From Sorghum bicolor (lineage: Eukaryota; Streptophyta; Magnoliopsida; Poales; Poaceae), in the NCBI RefSeq assembly GCF_000003195.3, contig NC_012870.2, forward strand, positions 35,032,741 through 35,096,740: a DNA stretch of 64,000 bases, in the 5' to 3' direction. Each line of letters opens with the position of its first letter. Position 1 is the stretch's first letter. The notes below the pieces were generated by a model. It searched no databases, was not told the DNA's origin, and was given only the letters and a program-made list of their open reading frames with translations. Shown here one piece after another: positions 45,642 to 57,000 of the stretch. The position numbers and the translations under genes were made by a program.

Positions 45642-46691
45642 TGTCGGTGTTTTTTCCCTGGGGGGGTCACACCAACGAGTAAATTTGTATGCGTGCTCCC
45701 CTTTCCGGATGGTGATGCAAGAAGACACAGAGATTTATCCTGGTTCGGGCAAGAGAAGGCCCTACGTCTAGCGGGGGGAGAGAGTTTGTATTATCTTGCA
45801 CCTAAGTGCTTGTACAGGGGCGAATACAAGCGTGGAATGAAATGTGTCGCTCTACTACGTGTGTGTGTGTGTGTTCTTGCGTTGAGATGTCCCCCTCTTC
45901 TATTCCTGAGTCCCTCCTTTTATAGCTCCAAGGAGAGACAAAGGGTACATGCATAGATATTAGAGTAGGGATCGATAGCCGCATGGAGCGCTGACCTACT
46001 CGAGACTTCCGTACGTCATGGCCTCGAGCCGTCCCATCTTGATAGCTTGGTGATGATTACGCGTGCTCCTGCGTGCTGCCCTGCCAGCCGCCTTGTGCTG
46101 GTTCTGAGATCGCATGCTCGTTATGGTATGGTGGCGGATCCGGCGGAGCAGCTGTGGTGTTGTCAGTCGATGCCCGACTTGTCCCCGGGAAGGGACCTCG
46201 TTCGGTCGAGGGTCGGGCGCCGCGTAATAGGCTGATATCCGGAGCGCTGACCTTGGGTGTCTCGAGGGGGTCCCGATTAGACGTTCCATCCTCGTTTCCC
46301 GCGTCCTGACACACCCTGGGTCGTTCGGTGGGAAGGCTGCAAAAATAACGATGGGACAGAAGCTTGTTCCCTATCACGCCTTCCGTGACCCGTGTGTTAG
46401 GTGGGAAACGTCAGATGCATTTAATGTTCCCGCCCGCGTGCGCGCGTCAGGCGGCGGACAGTGTCCTAACGCTCGACGTCTCTCGGTTCGCTCGAGCCCG
46501 CTTCCGTCTTCGACGGTAGTCGTTGCTCGAGCCCTGACCGATTCGCTCGACGCTATTTCCGTATTCGAGGCTGCGACCGTCGATGGCGGCGCGTAAGTAA
46601 GATTAAAGCGTCGAATTGGGGGTCCCAACCTTCGTACGGGCAATCTCATAATGCGCATCGCTGAGGGTACCCCTTACCGATACCCTCGACA
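45642..46691 (-). repeat. Element F 3' LTR
   Basis: 1050 bases, TGTCGGTG...CCTCGACA. A GT microsatellite lies near 45862. Confidence 0.95.
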
Positions 46692-46705
46692 GTAGCCCCC
46701 GAGCC
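46692..46705 (-). other. Element F polypurine tract
   Basis: Minus strand GGCTCGGGGGCTAC against the LTR. Near copies lie at about 46787-46800 and 52284. Confidence 0.75.
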
Positions 46706-46707
46706 TT

Positions 46708-46831
46708 CATTTGAGCGCTAGCGCTCGAATGGAGGTTTTTGATTTACGGTTGAATTTTCGTGGGGGCGCGCGAGCGACCCCGCGGGGTAGCCCCCGAACC
46801 CTCGAAGGAGTTTTTAACTCCTTCGAGGGTT
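46708..46831. repeat. Two strong palindromes at the head of the antisense unit in F
   Basis: GAGCGCTAGCGCTC at 46713-46726 is a perfect palindrome, extendable to 24 bases (46708-46731) with one mismatch. 46797-46812 and 46816-46831 are perfect 16-base arms with a 3-base loop (AACCCTCGAAGGAGTT). Confidence 0.9.
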
Positions 46832-47620
46832 ATGTTATCTAATTCGCAGAAACGCTTTCGACACCAGCGATGGAAGGTTCTGACTAGCTCGTCCTTGCAC
46901 GGAGGTTTTGACGTACTCTCGATAGAGCGAGCGTGTTTCACCCCAAAGTGAGTTCCTAGCGGGTAGTTCAAGTGAGAACCTGTGCCCCTTTCGAGGGGGT
47001 CAGCTGTAGCCCGGACGCGTCCTCATAAAGCAGGGTCGACGTGGTCGGGGATACCGGTCTCATTCGATAGAGTCCAGCGGCTCGATGCCTCCCTTCGGGG
47101 GGATTCCTCTCGACTGTCTCGACCCTACCTTGAACATCGCCAGCAAGTCCTCGAGGCGGGCCTCGATTTTCGACCACTCGCTGGGGATCCCTGACTCTGG
47201 CGCTCGAGATCGGCTGTCGAACCCTTTCGGCGGGCCAGCCATCGACCTCCCGAGACTTTTGCGGTTATGTCCCTTGACTTACGAGGGAAGGAAACGGTCG
47301 TGGCGGTTCGCATTTCTGCCCGTTGGGCGCGTCTTTTTAGGCGGATGACGTTACGACACCGTATCGGCGAGGAATTCGGAGAGTCCGGCCTGTGAGGAGA
47401 GAGAGAGAGAGCTGTCAGGCGGCGCATTTATGGGGGGAGTTACCTTACTTCTCGGATCTGTCCGTTGGCGGACAGCTGCCTATAAATATGTCGTCGCATC
47501 ACCACCGTTCCTCTCCCTTCCGCCTTCTCGCTCTCGTTCCTTCGCTGCCTTTGCTTTCTCGTCATCTCACGCGCACACGCCCCCTCGAGCCGTAGCGAAC
47601 CCACCGTCCCGTTAGCCAAG
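46832..47620 (+). promoter_or_regulatory. Promoter region of the antisense gene in F, TATA at 47481-47488
   Basis: TATAAATA (CCTATAAATATG) lies 140 bases before ATG 47621, the same spacing as in element E. A GA repeat (47396-47412) lies upstream and the leader is CT-rich. Short open frames here have no motif. Confidence 0.6.
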
Positions 47621-50600
47621 ATGCCTGTAAGACTCGTCGCCGCCGATGACTGGCGCCCGTCGTCGATGACGGAGCGCCGGCTGTTAGAGCTCGAGAAGGA
47701 GGGACTGCTGCGCCGCCGCACCTCGCTGTCGTTGCCAGAGTGGATCGCGCCGCCAGCGAGCCACAGGGCGCCTCAGCCACCCGAGGGCTACGTGGTGTCG
47801 TTCGCCAAGTTCCACCGCCACGGTCTGGGCGCGCCTCCAAGCCGCTTCATGCGGGCCCTCTGCTTCCATTATGGGGTGGAGCTGCAGCACTTCTCCCCGA
47901 ACGCCATCACCGTGGCGGCGGTCTTCGCCGCCGTGTGTGAGGGCTTCCTAGGGATGATGCCGCACTGGGAGCTGTGGCTCCACCTCTACAGGGGCGAGCT
48001 GTTTCACGCCTCCACCGGAACCACGGGCGTGAGGAAACCCGTGCGAGCGGGTTGCCTCAATCTGGTGCAGAAGACGGGGAAGACGGACCGGCCGCGGGAG
48101 TACATCCCGGTAGGGTTGTCGACCAACCATGCCGGTTGGGACTCTCAATGGTTCTACCTGCGGAACGACGACAACCTCCTACCTCCCTACTCGGGCCGTC
48201 TGATCTTGGAGCGCCCAGCGGACTGGACATACGGCGTCGTCCAAGCTCATCAGCCTCAGCTCGACCCTCTCCTCGACGCCCTGAAGAAGCTTCGCCAGGA
48301 AGGTTTGACGGCCGCCCTCGTCCTCTCGGCCGTCCATCATCGGAGAGTTCTCCCTCTGATGTCACGACCGCTGAGGGTGGACGAGATGGGCCCTGGCGTC
48401 TCGTCTCGGGACCTCGAGGCATGTCGGATGTCCAGCGAGCCTCCGACGGACGATGAAGTCGCGGCCCGAGTCAGGGCCGCAATTGCCGGTGATTTTAAGC
48501 CGGAGCACGTCAACGGCTTCCCCATGCGACCCGACGCAGGCTCGATCGATCTGGTACGCTTTCTTCTTGCGCGCATCCTCGATTCTAGGTTTCCCCTCTC
48601 CCCTCTCTTTTTTTTCTAAGTCTACCTTAGTTTTGGCAGGGTCGGATTGATGTCCGGTCCTCGAGGCCTCCAGTAAAGGAGGACGAGGTCGATCGCGACA
48701 AACGACGCCAATCCGCCGAGAAGTTGAAGTCTGCCAAGGACTCCGCAAAAAAGGGGGAGAAGAAGAAGAATCTCGACCGCCAAGCATTAGAGGTGCGTCG
48801 AGCCAAATCCAGGCAGAGGGGGGAGCCTGAGGAAGAATCCCCCAACGACGACGATGATGACGACGAGAGTAGCGACGACTCCGAGGGGATGGCGTCGCGT
48901 CTCGATCGGATCCTCGAGGGCCCGCCTCGAGATGACGTCGACGCCCCCCGGACGGAGGCGCCGGAGGAGGGTCCGAGCGGGTCTCGTCGTCCCCGGCCCG
49001 ACGCTCCTTCCGCGCTCAAGGCGGGCCAGGACGCACCGCGCCCTCCCCTGGCGCCCAAGGAGAGCGGTCCGGCTAGGTCCCAGGCGTCGGGGCCGCTGAC
49101 CCGCGGTCGCGCTGCGGCCTCTGAGAAAGGAGACGCCGGTCGTAGGAGCGCGAGTCCCGGCGCCCGCCAAGCGGGATCCGACGTACCTAGGCCAATTTCT
49201 GCCCTCGAGGGGCCTAGCGCCCCGACGCGGGGTGGCTCGAGGCCCGCTGGTCGGGGTGGCGGAAGGCGAGCCGTTCTGCCCGTGGGGTAAGCCCTTTTGT
49301 TATTGCGGTCTTTGTCCCCTCATTCTCTCGCCTTTCCTCACATGCTGACTTTTTTTCAGGCTGAAACGGACCCTCGAGCAGGCCCAACCATCGATGGCCA
49401 AGAGGCTCAGAACGGGTGCCGCCTCCACGGAACCAGGTTCGTAGTTAATTCCTGGGTGTCGCGATATTATTATGTCGGTTATCATAACGTCTGACCCTTA
49501 CCCTTTGTTTTGCAGGCCCGTCAAGCACCCAACCTTCAGCCGGCGTCGAGATGGCTTCGCCTCGTCCCGCGCCTACTCCGCCGCCACCAACTCATGATGC
49601 GACCCCCCAGACGCGAGCGTCAGAGGGAGCCCCCGAGCCCCCTCGATTGGGGGTCGAGGGGGAGCCCATCACCATCAGCGATACGTCTGATGGTAACGAA
49701 GCGTCTGGGGGCGTTCGACCCATGGAGGAAGAGGCGTCGACTCCCAACGTCGCAGGACGGACTCCCTGGCCCGCAGGCCTTCGAGCCCTCGAGACGCAAA
49801 GGAAGATGGTGGAGGAGGAGGCGCGGGAGCGCGAGGCGGCGCAGCCGTCACTGGAGCAGCAGCAGCAGCAACCCCAGTCGGAGGAGCAACTGCAGCATCA
49901 GCATGACGAGCAGCAGCAGCAGCTGGGGCGGCAACAGCAGCTGGGGGGCCAAGAGAACGAGCCACTCGAGCCCCCGCCTCAAATTTTGGCCGGACCGGCG
50001 CCGCAGGTGTCGCAAGAGCCCGGCAATCAAGAGGGAGATTTGCCGGTGTACGGGCCTCCCACCCCAGCGTGGCTTCTCCCGGGGGCGCCTGCCGCGATCC
50101 GGGCAGAGTCGGGGCGAGCGGACGGAGTGGTGGCGCTCGCCTGCATGATGCGCACCCCCACCGACCCCGAGTCCGAGATCAAGAGGACACTCTACGGCAT
50201 GGACGGGATCGCCCCAGGGTTCCTCCGGGAGCGTCGAGCGTGGGAGGACCGCTTCCCCTCTGAGGAGGACGAGATCGGGTCGTTTGGGAGTAAGGACGGT
50301 ACATGGAAGACGGTGGATGACGACGGGCGGTTCCCTTGCCTCGCCGACCTGTTCTTGCGCCACGGGGGTTCCCTCGAGACCGTCGAGAACTTTCTCCGCG
50401 GCGTCAAGGTGCGGGCCGATCGGGAGATGGAGAACTGGTGTCCCGATCGGATTCGTATCCGAGCTTCCAGCGACCCGTCCGAGCCCAATATCTTCCTCGA
50501 CGACAAGAAGGAGGTCGAGAAGTGGGAGCACGTCGAGGAGCTCCGCCTTTGGATGAAACACGTGGTGGGGCTCCTATCGGACGTCATCAACAACGGGCTT

Positions 50601-51911
50601 GGGCCAGCTTATTTTGTAAGTGTTTCTCGAGCTCCAATCTTGGTGGTGCTTTTGGGTTTCTGTGTTCTAATCCCCCTGACCCCTGATTCGCAGGATATGA
50701 AAGAGACCTCTCGCATCAAATCTAGCTTCATTCACGCCACGAGGGGCGGATGGGAGCAGCTTCCCCTCCTCAAGGATCAACTCCTCGAGTCACAGGAAAA
50801 GCTGCTTAAAGCTTACAAAGATCTTATAGCACTCGAGGAGGAGAAGAAAGTGAGGGAGGCTGCTTTGGCCGAGGCCCGAGAGGTCTCGAAGAAGGCGGAG
50901 GAGGAGGCGGTGCGGCTACGGGAGCGGACTCTTACGGTCGAGGAGGCCGTGTCCAGAGCCCGGGAGGAGGTCCTGTCCCACAAGAGCGTCATCGCGGATC
51001 TGGACAAGGAAAAGGGCCTTCTCCAAACCGACCTAGACTCCCTCCGCGATACCTTCCAGAAGATGAAGGTGGCGTACGTGGACAATGAGGTCGCCAGAGG
51101 TGCCGCCGAGGACGCGAAGAAGAAAGCCCTCGAAGACCTCGAGATAGAGCGAGCTCGATCCCGCAGTCTCTCCGACGACGTCGAGCGTCTGAAGGGAGAA
51201 CTGCTGGAGAAGAGTGGAGCCGTCGCCCAGGCTGGCAGGGTGATCGAAGATCTCCGCATCGCCAATACTGAGCTGGCGCGCTCCAACAGAGAGATCGAGC
51301 GTGCCAATACCAGATTGGTTGGCGAGAACACGGCTCTAGAGGAGAGCATCAAAGGTATGTTTCCTTTGTCGAATTTCCTTTTCGAGGTGTGCTTGAGTTT
51401 TTTCTAAACCTTCTCTGTATTGGCGTTTATAGGGCTCAAGGACGAACTCCTGGCCGCCCAAGCCGAGGCTCGCAACGCCAAGGCTCAGCTCGAGGCTGAG
51501 GTTGCTCTGAACCGTCGAGTGCGGACGGCAATAAGCGATCTCTCGGCCTCTTGGGAGGTCGAGCCTACGGATGAGTCGAGGGAGGACACTCGAGGCGACG
51601 CCCTGATCGACCAGTTGTGCTACATAGGCGCAACGCTGCGAGATCGGGTGCGGGATGCTCTCCACATCGGGGTGAAGCGGGCGATGGCGGTTGTCTGCTC
51701 GGGCTTCTCCTACGACATGGAGGTGGTATCCCATGGCTTCGTCACCGACATCTCCAAGACCGACGCGGAAAATGAGGAGAGGCTCCATGCCTTGATCGAC
51801 GACGCGGAGGCTCCTGGAGAAAGGTTGGCCAAGCTCTTTGAGCCTGAGGTGCTCCCTCCTGAGGCTAGCTCGGGCGGAGGTGAGGGTGGCGAGGATCGTA
51901 CCATGGACTGA
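47621..51911 (+). CDS. Antisense PF04195-like protein with coiled-coil tail (six exons)
   Basis: Model: 47621-48553, 48640-49286, 49360-49436, 49516-50615, 50694-51354 and 51433-51911. All introns are GT-AG and all phases agree, giving 1298 aa without a stop. Exon 1 carries the 'putative gypsy type transposon' domain (Pfam PF04195): RFMRALCFHYGVELQHFSPN, FAAVCEGFLGMMPHWELW, and later Trp-rich DSQWFYLRNDD. Exon 2 has a Lys-rich nuclear-type patch (KKGEKKKN) and an acidic DDDDDDESSDDSEG run. Exon 4 is Pro/Gln-rich, then a second conserved-looking block (ERRAWEDRFPSEEDEIGSFG). Exons 5-6 are a long coiled coil. The function is unknown. Exon joins are my inference. Confidence 0.75.
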
Positions 51912-52463
51912 GGCCTGCGAGCCTGCTCGGGGTGCCTGGGGCCCCTTGTGTAAAACTTAGTTAATCCTGTTTCTGAGCGATACAGTACTTTTGTGGTTGT
52001 TAAATGTTTGTTTATCTTTCCACTCGAGGTTCTTTTATTTCCTTTGCGCCTACGCGTGTGTTCCTTGTTCGATTTTTCGTAAAACACAGCCTCGATCGCC
52101 TCGAGGGTGAGGGAGTGAGTAGAGTTTCCATAGCCCGGGGGCGTAGGTGTTCTCAGGCTCGCTATCCTTCGGTCCTCGAGGGGCTCGAGGCGCCTCGACT
52201 ACTCGATCGTTCAAGGTTTACTAAGTAGGAAATAGAGAAACTTTTTGGCTTTTTCGACGCTTGGGGAGGGGTCGTCCCTCTGGTAGCCCCCGAGGGGGTG
52301 CGGACTATGATGGGTCATGGTCGGCATCCCCTTTTAACGTCGAGACTATAATTCGTAACTATTTTTGGTACAGAAAGAAACTGCTCGAGGGAAAGACTTT
52401 ATTTATTCATGCGTTCATTTACAAAGTCTTCGTACAAAAAGTAGGATCGTAAATCTAGGACTT
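51912..52463. other. Spacer between convergent antisense gene and integrase in F
   Basis: No gene. Five CTCGAG sites within 400 bases and a further purine-tract-like string near 52284. Confidence 0.6.
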
Positions 52464-53214
52464 CTAGGGGTAGAATCGACGTAGCTGTTCGATGTTCCAT
52501 GCATTGGTGAAGACTGCCCCCTTTTCGTCCGCCAATTTGTACGTTCCTGGCTTAAGGACCTCGGCCACCACATACGGGCCTTCCCAAGGTGGGGTTAGCT
52601 TGTGGCGTCCTTGGTTGCTTTGCCGGCGTCGTAGGACAAGGTCGCCTACGTTGAGGTCCCTCTTGCGCACGTGCTTGTCGTGGTAGCGTCGGAGTCTCTG
52701 CTGATATCTAGCAGAGTTGAGGAGGGCCATGTCTCGAGCTTCCTCGAGTTGGTCGACCGCGTTTTCTTGAGCTTCTTTGTTCGATTGCTCATTGTAAGCC
52801 TTGAGTCGAGGTGACCCATACTCGAGGTCTGTGGGGAGGATAGCCTCAGAGCCGTAGACCATAAAGAACGGGGTGTATTTGGTGGCCCTGCTCGGCGTTG
52901 TCCTTAGGCTCCACATGACCGAGGAAAGCTCCTCGACCCATCTCTTGCCGAATTTCTTCAATCGATTGTAGATCCTTGGCTTGAGTCCTTGCAAAATCAT
53001 GCCGTTGGCACGCTCGACCTGGCCGTTAGTTCGAGGGTGGGCTATTGCGGACCAATTCACACGGATGTGATGCTGATCACAGAAATCCAAGAACTTTCTG
53101 CCAGTAAACTGGGTGCCGTTGTCGGTGATGATGACATTGGGGATCCCAAATCGATGGATGATGTCGGAGAAGAAGAGGACGGCCTGCTCGGAGCGGATGT
53201 TAGTGATGGGTCGA
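52464..53214 (-). pseudogene. Element F integrase, C-terminal two thirds
   Basis: The readable frame runs from the deletion point near 53214: HRFGIPN and TDNGTQFTG with a catalytic Asp, GQVERANG with the Glu, and a C-terminal domain (VGDLVLRRRQ, WEGPYVV). The zinc-binding domain and first catalytic Asp are missing because of the deletion. The ATG-like start near 53090 is internal. Confidence 0.85.
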
Positions 53215-54049
53215 GCCCCGTGACTCTCTGGACACCCTTGATGTCTCGGATTGGCCCCATTTTCGTGATGGCCGAGACTTTCTCAGGGTTGGCCTCGATA
53301 CCGCGCTGTGAAACAATGTATCCTAAGAGCATGCCTCGAGGCACGCCAAAAACGCACTTCTCGGGATTAAGCTTGATCCGGCTGGTGCGTAAGCAGCTGA
53401 AAGCAACCTCGAGGTCCTGGATCAGGTCTCCTCGTTGCTTTGACTTGACGACAATGTCGTCGACGTAGGCCTCGACCGTTGAACCTATATGTTCGCCAAA
53501 TACGTGGAGCATGCAACGTTGATACGTGGCTCCCGCGTTTCGAAGCCCAAATGGCATGGTCACGTAGCAATACATCCCGAAAGGCGTGATGAAAGAGGTC
53601 GCGAGCTGGTCGGACTCTTTCATTTTTATTTGGTGATAACCAGAATAAGCATCAAGGAAAGAAAGGGTCTCACATCCCGCGGTAGAATCGACAATTTGAT
53701 CAATGCGTGGTAACGGAAAAGGAACTTTCGGACATGCTTTATTCAAACTAGTATAATCGACACACATCCTCATTTTCCCATTCTTTTTCTTAACTAATAC
53801 AGGGTTCGCTAACCAGTCAGGATGATGAACCTCCTTGATGAATCCGGCCGTCAAAAGCTTTTGGACTTCCTCGCCAATGATCTTGCGCTTTTCCTCGTCG
53901 AATCGGCGCAACCGCTGCTTCACTGGCTTGGAACCGGCTCGAATCTCCAAGGAGTGCTCGGCGACTTCCCTCAGTATGCCCGGCATATCCGAGGGACTCC
54001 ATGCAAACATATCAGCATTCGCACGGAGAAAGTCGACGAGCACGGCTTC
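53215..54049 (-). pseudogene. Element F reverse transcriptase, truncated
   Basis: RT fingers, palm and thumb: CVDYTSLNKACP, FLDAYSGYHQIKM (first Asp), FGLRNAGATYQRCM and AYVDDIVVKS (active site), ending GPIRDIKGVQR. It is then joined out of frame to integrase, with connection and RNase H deleted. It follows the protease after a single in-frame TAG at 54050-54052. Confidence 0.88.
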
Positions 54050-57000
54050 CTATTTGGGGTCGAGGTCGGTGCTGATTGTCAGCACCTTGCCGTCGGAGTT
54101 GTTGGGGTCGAGCGGGATCTTCTTAGTACCTTCCACCGCCTCGAAGCTGCCCGCATGACGTTTAGGTTCTGGAGCCTCAGCGGCCATGGCTTCGAGCTTC
54201 GCAACGAGCTCGGTGGAGCTCTCGACCGCCTCCCCGTACTCGACGCACTCGACGTCGCACTCGTACGCGTGCTCGAAGGAAGAACTGATGGTGATGACGC
54301 CTTTGGGACCAGGCATCTTCAGCTTCAAGTATGTGTAGTTGGGTATAGCCATGAACTTGGCGTAGCCCGGGCGTCCGATGATGGCGTGGTACGTGCCTCG
54401 GAACCCAACCACCTCAAAGGTGAGGGTCTCCTTCCTGAAGTTGGCCGCCGTTCCGAAGCAGACCGGTAGGTCGATTCGACCTACTGGCAGTGCTTTTTTC
54501 CCTGGTACGACGCCATGGAAGCCGCCGACGCTTGGCTGGAGGCGTTCTCTATCGATGCCGAGGAGATCGAGGGTCTCGAGGTAGATGATGTTGAGGCTGC
54601 TGCCGCCGTCCATCAGCACTTTCGAGAGTCGGGTGTTGACGATGATGGGGTCGACGACGAGCGGGTAGACGCCTGGGGCGACCACCTTGTCGGGGTGATC
54701 TTCTCGGTCGAAGGTGATGGGAGTGCTTGACCAGCTAAGATACTGGGGCACCGCCATCCTTGCTGCAAAGACTTCGCGACGCTCCCTCTTGCGTTGCCTC
54801 GTGGTCAACTGAGTCGAAGGCCCGCCATAGATCATGTAGCAGTCGTGGACGGCGGGGAAGCCGTCGTCATCTTTGTTGTCCTCCTTGCCGCCAGCCTTCT
54901 CCTTCTTGGAGTCATCACGCGCATCTTTTTTGAGCCCCTGACCGTCGAAATGCTTTCTCAGCATGCGACAATCCTTGAGTTTGTGGTTAGCGCCTCCCTT
55001 ATGGTAAGGGCACGGCTCCTCCAACATCTTGTCGAAGATGCCTCCCTCCGGAGGGCCTCGCGGCTTCTTTCGATCCATCGTGGCGACGAGGTCGTCACCC
55101 GAATCTCCCTGGTGGAACTGCCGTACTTTCTGCTTCTTTTTATTTTTCTTGAGGCCTCGATTGGAAGTCCCTTCTTCATCGACGGGCTGCTTGCCTTTTC
55201 TTCCTTCTGAGCTGAAGAAAGCGCCGACTGCCTCCTCCCCTGCCGCGTAGTTAGCTACTACGTCCATCAGCTCGTCGACGGTCTGAGGTCGATTGCGGCC
55301 TAATTCCCGCACCAAGTCTCGACTGGTGGTGCCCGAGACAAACGCCAAGATGACGTCGTGGTCGGGGATGTGTGGCAACTCAGTGCGTTGCTTCGAGAAG
55401 CGTCGAGCGTACTCCCGAAGAGTCTCTCCTGTCTTCTGCTTGCATTTGCTGAGGTCCCACGAGTTCCCTGGCCGTATATAGGTCCCTTTGAAGTTACCCT
55501 CGAAGACTCTGACCAGGTCAACCCAGTTGTGAATCTGATTGGCTGGGAGTTCCTCGAGCCATCGACGGGCGGTGTCGGAGAGGAAAAGGGGTAGTTGTCT
55601 GATGATGGCTCGATCATCCCCCCGAGCGCCGCCTAGCTGACAAGCCAGCCTGAAATCGGCCAGCCATAGCTCTGGCTTGGTTTCTCCATTGTACTTCGCG
55701 ATGCTGGTTGGGGGTCGGAATGGACTAGGCAGGGGTGTGCTGCGAATCGCTCTGCTGAACACCCGCGGGCCTGGTGGCTCGGGGGCCACCCGGTCCTCGT
55801 CGCTGTCGTACCTCCCACCGCGATGCGCGCTATAACCACGTTCTTCCGCGTCTCCGTGCCGTCGGCGTCTATTTTCTTTGACGTCGTGTCGCGCGTCGTG
55901 TCGACGTTGATTGTCGGCAGGGAGGATGAGAGCGGTCTTTCTGCCTCGAGGGGGAGGTTGTTGCTGGACAGACACCTCCTCTTCGATTAGAGGCTGTTCG
56001 TCGCGTTTCTCTGTGGCAGCTCCTCGTCGTCGAGATGCCGAACTTTCGGCTTGTTGAACTGCTGCCACCTGGAGCAACGTCTGAACTTCATCTCGAATTC
56101 GTCGGTCCTGGGAATTCGATGGTTCTGGCATGTTACGCAGCAGCATCGTCGCTGCCACTACATTCTGGCCTGCTCGAGGGAAACGGCCGACAGGTTGCTC
56201 CGCCTCCGTGTCACCGACGATCTGTCGATGTACCTCTCGAGCGCGTCTGCGGACACTTCCGCCTGGCGGGTAGGGCAGGTCTTGTTCGAGGATTTGCTCG
56301 AGCAGGACGAGGCGCTCGCGATCTTCGTCGAGCTTCATCTTGAGCTCCCGCAGCTGCGCGAGCTGCGCAGTTCTATCTTCCTGAGGAAGAGGGTCGAACC
56401 GTCCGTCGTTCCCAGGCGTCCTGGGGTCTTCTTGCGCCGCGGGGGCTCGTCCACCCGCAACAGCATCCCGTGTCTCGTCGGTGGTTTCTGCCGCTCCGTC
56501 AAGGTGATAGCATTCCCTCGTAGGGTCATAACTGTCTGTCTCGGAGTCGGAGTCCGGCTCGGCAGCGTGGAAACATTCACGTCCTTCCTCCAGCCATCGT
56601 TGCCTGAGGGAGGTGATCGAGTATCGTCCGGGGCCTAGACGGCGGAGGCCCCGTACTTGGGAAAGGTCCGGCAGTTCGGACGTCGGCCGCCGCTCTTCGG
56701 AACTACGTGGGATGACCATTGGTCTTTCCACGTATGTCTGAGCGTTTGGGCATATCGTCTTGGCGAGCGATGCCGCGGCGTTGTCCAATCCGAACGGCAG
56801 TGCCGCCCTTGGAGAGAACAACCCGCGTGGAGGTAGCCTAGCTGCGGTGGGGGAGGGTGCGCGAGACGCGTCTCCCCCCGTCGTCGCGTGGTGCTGAGTC
56901 GTCGCGCTTGTTGCTCGGTCAGACGGTGTTGCCGACCCGTGGCCCGCATCCTGCCTTGCACGAGTTGTTGGTCGTGTCGAAGCAAGGGGGCCGCGGTGGT

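Noticed and set aside
45996..46658. Open frames inside the F LTR, repeated at 57613-58213
   Set aside because: Present in both LTR copies purely because the LTR is duplicated; no motif.
47085..47440. Open frames on both strands before the F antisense gene
   Set aside because: They overlap the TATA region and have no motif; short frames are expected at this GC content.
49848..50561. 237-codon minus-strand frame over F antisense exon 4
   Set aside because: Mirror of the Pro/Gln-rich exon, no recognisable motif, opposite to a phase-consistent gene model.
53822..54469. 215-codon plus-strand frame opposite F protease and RT
   Set aside because: Antisense shadow of conserved retroelement coding sequence, no splice or promoter evidence.
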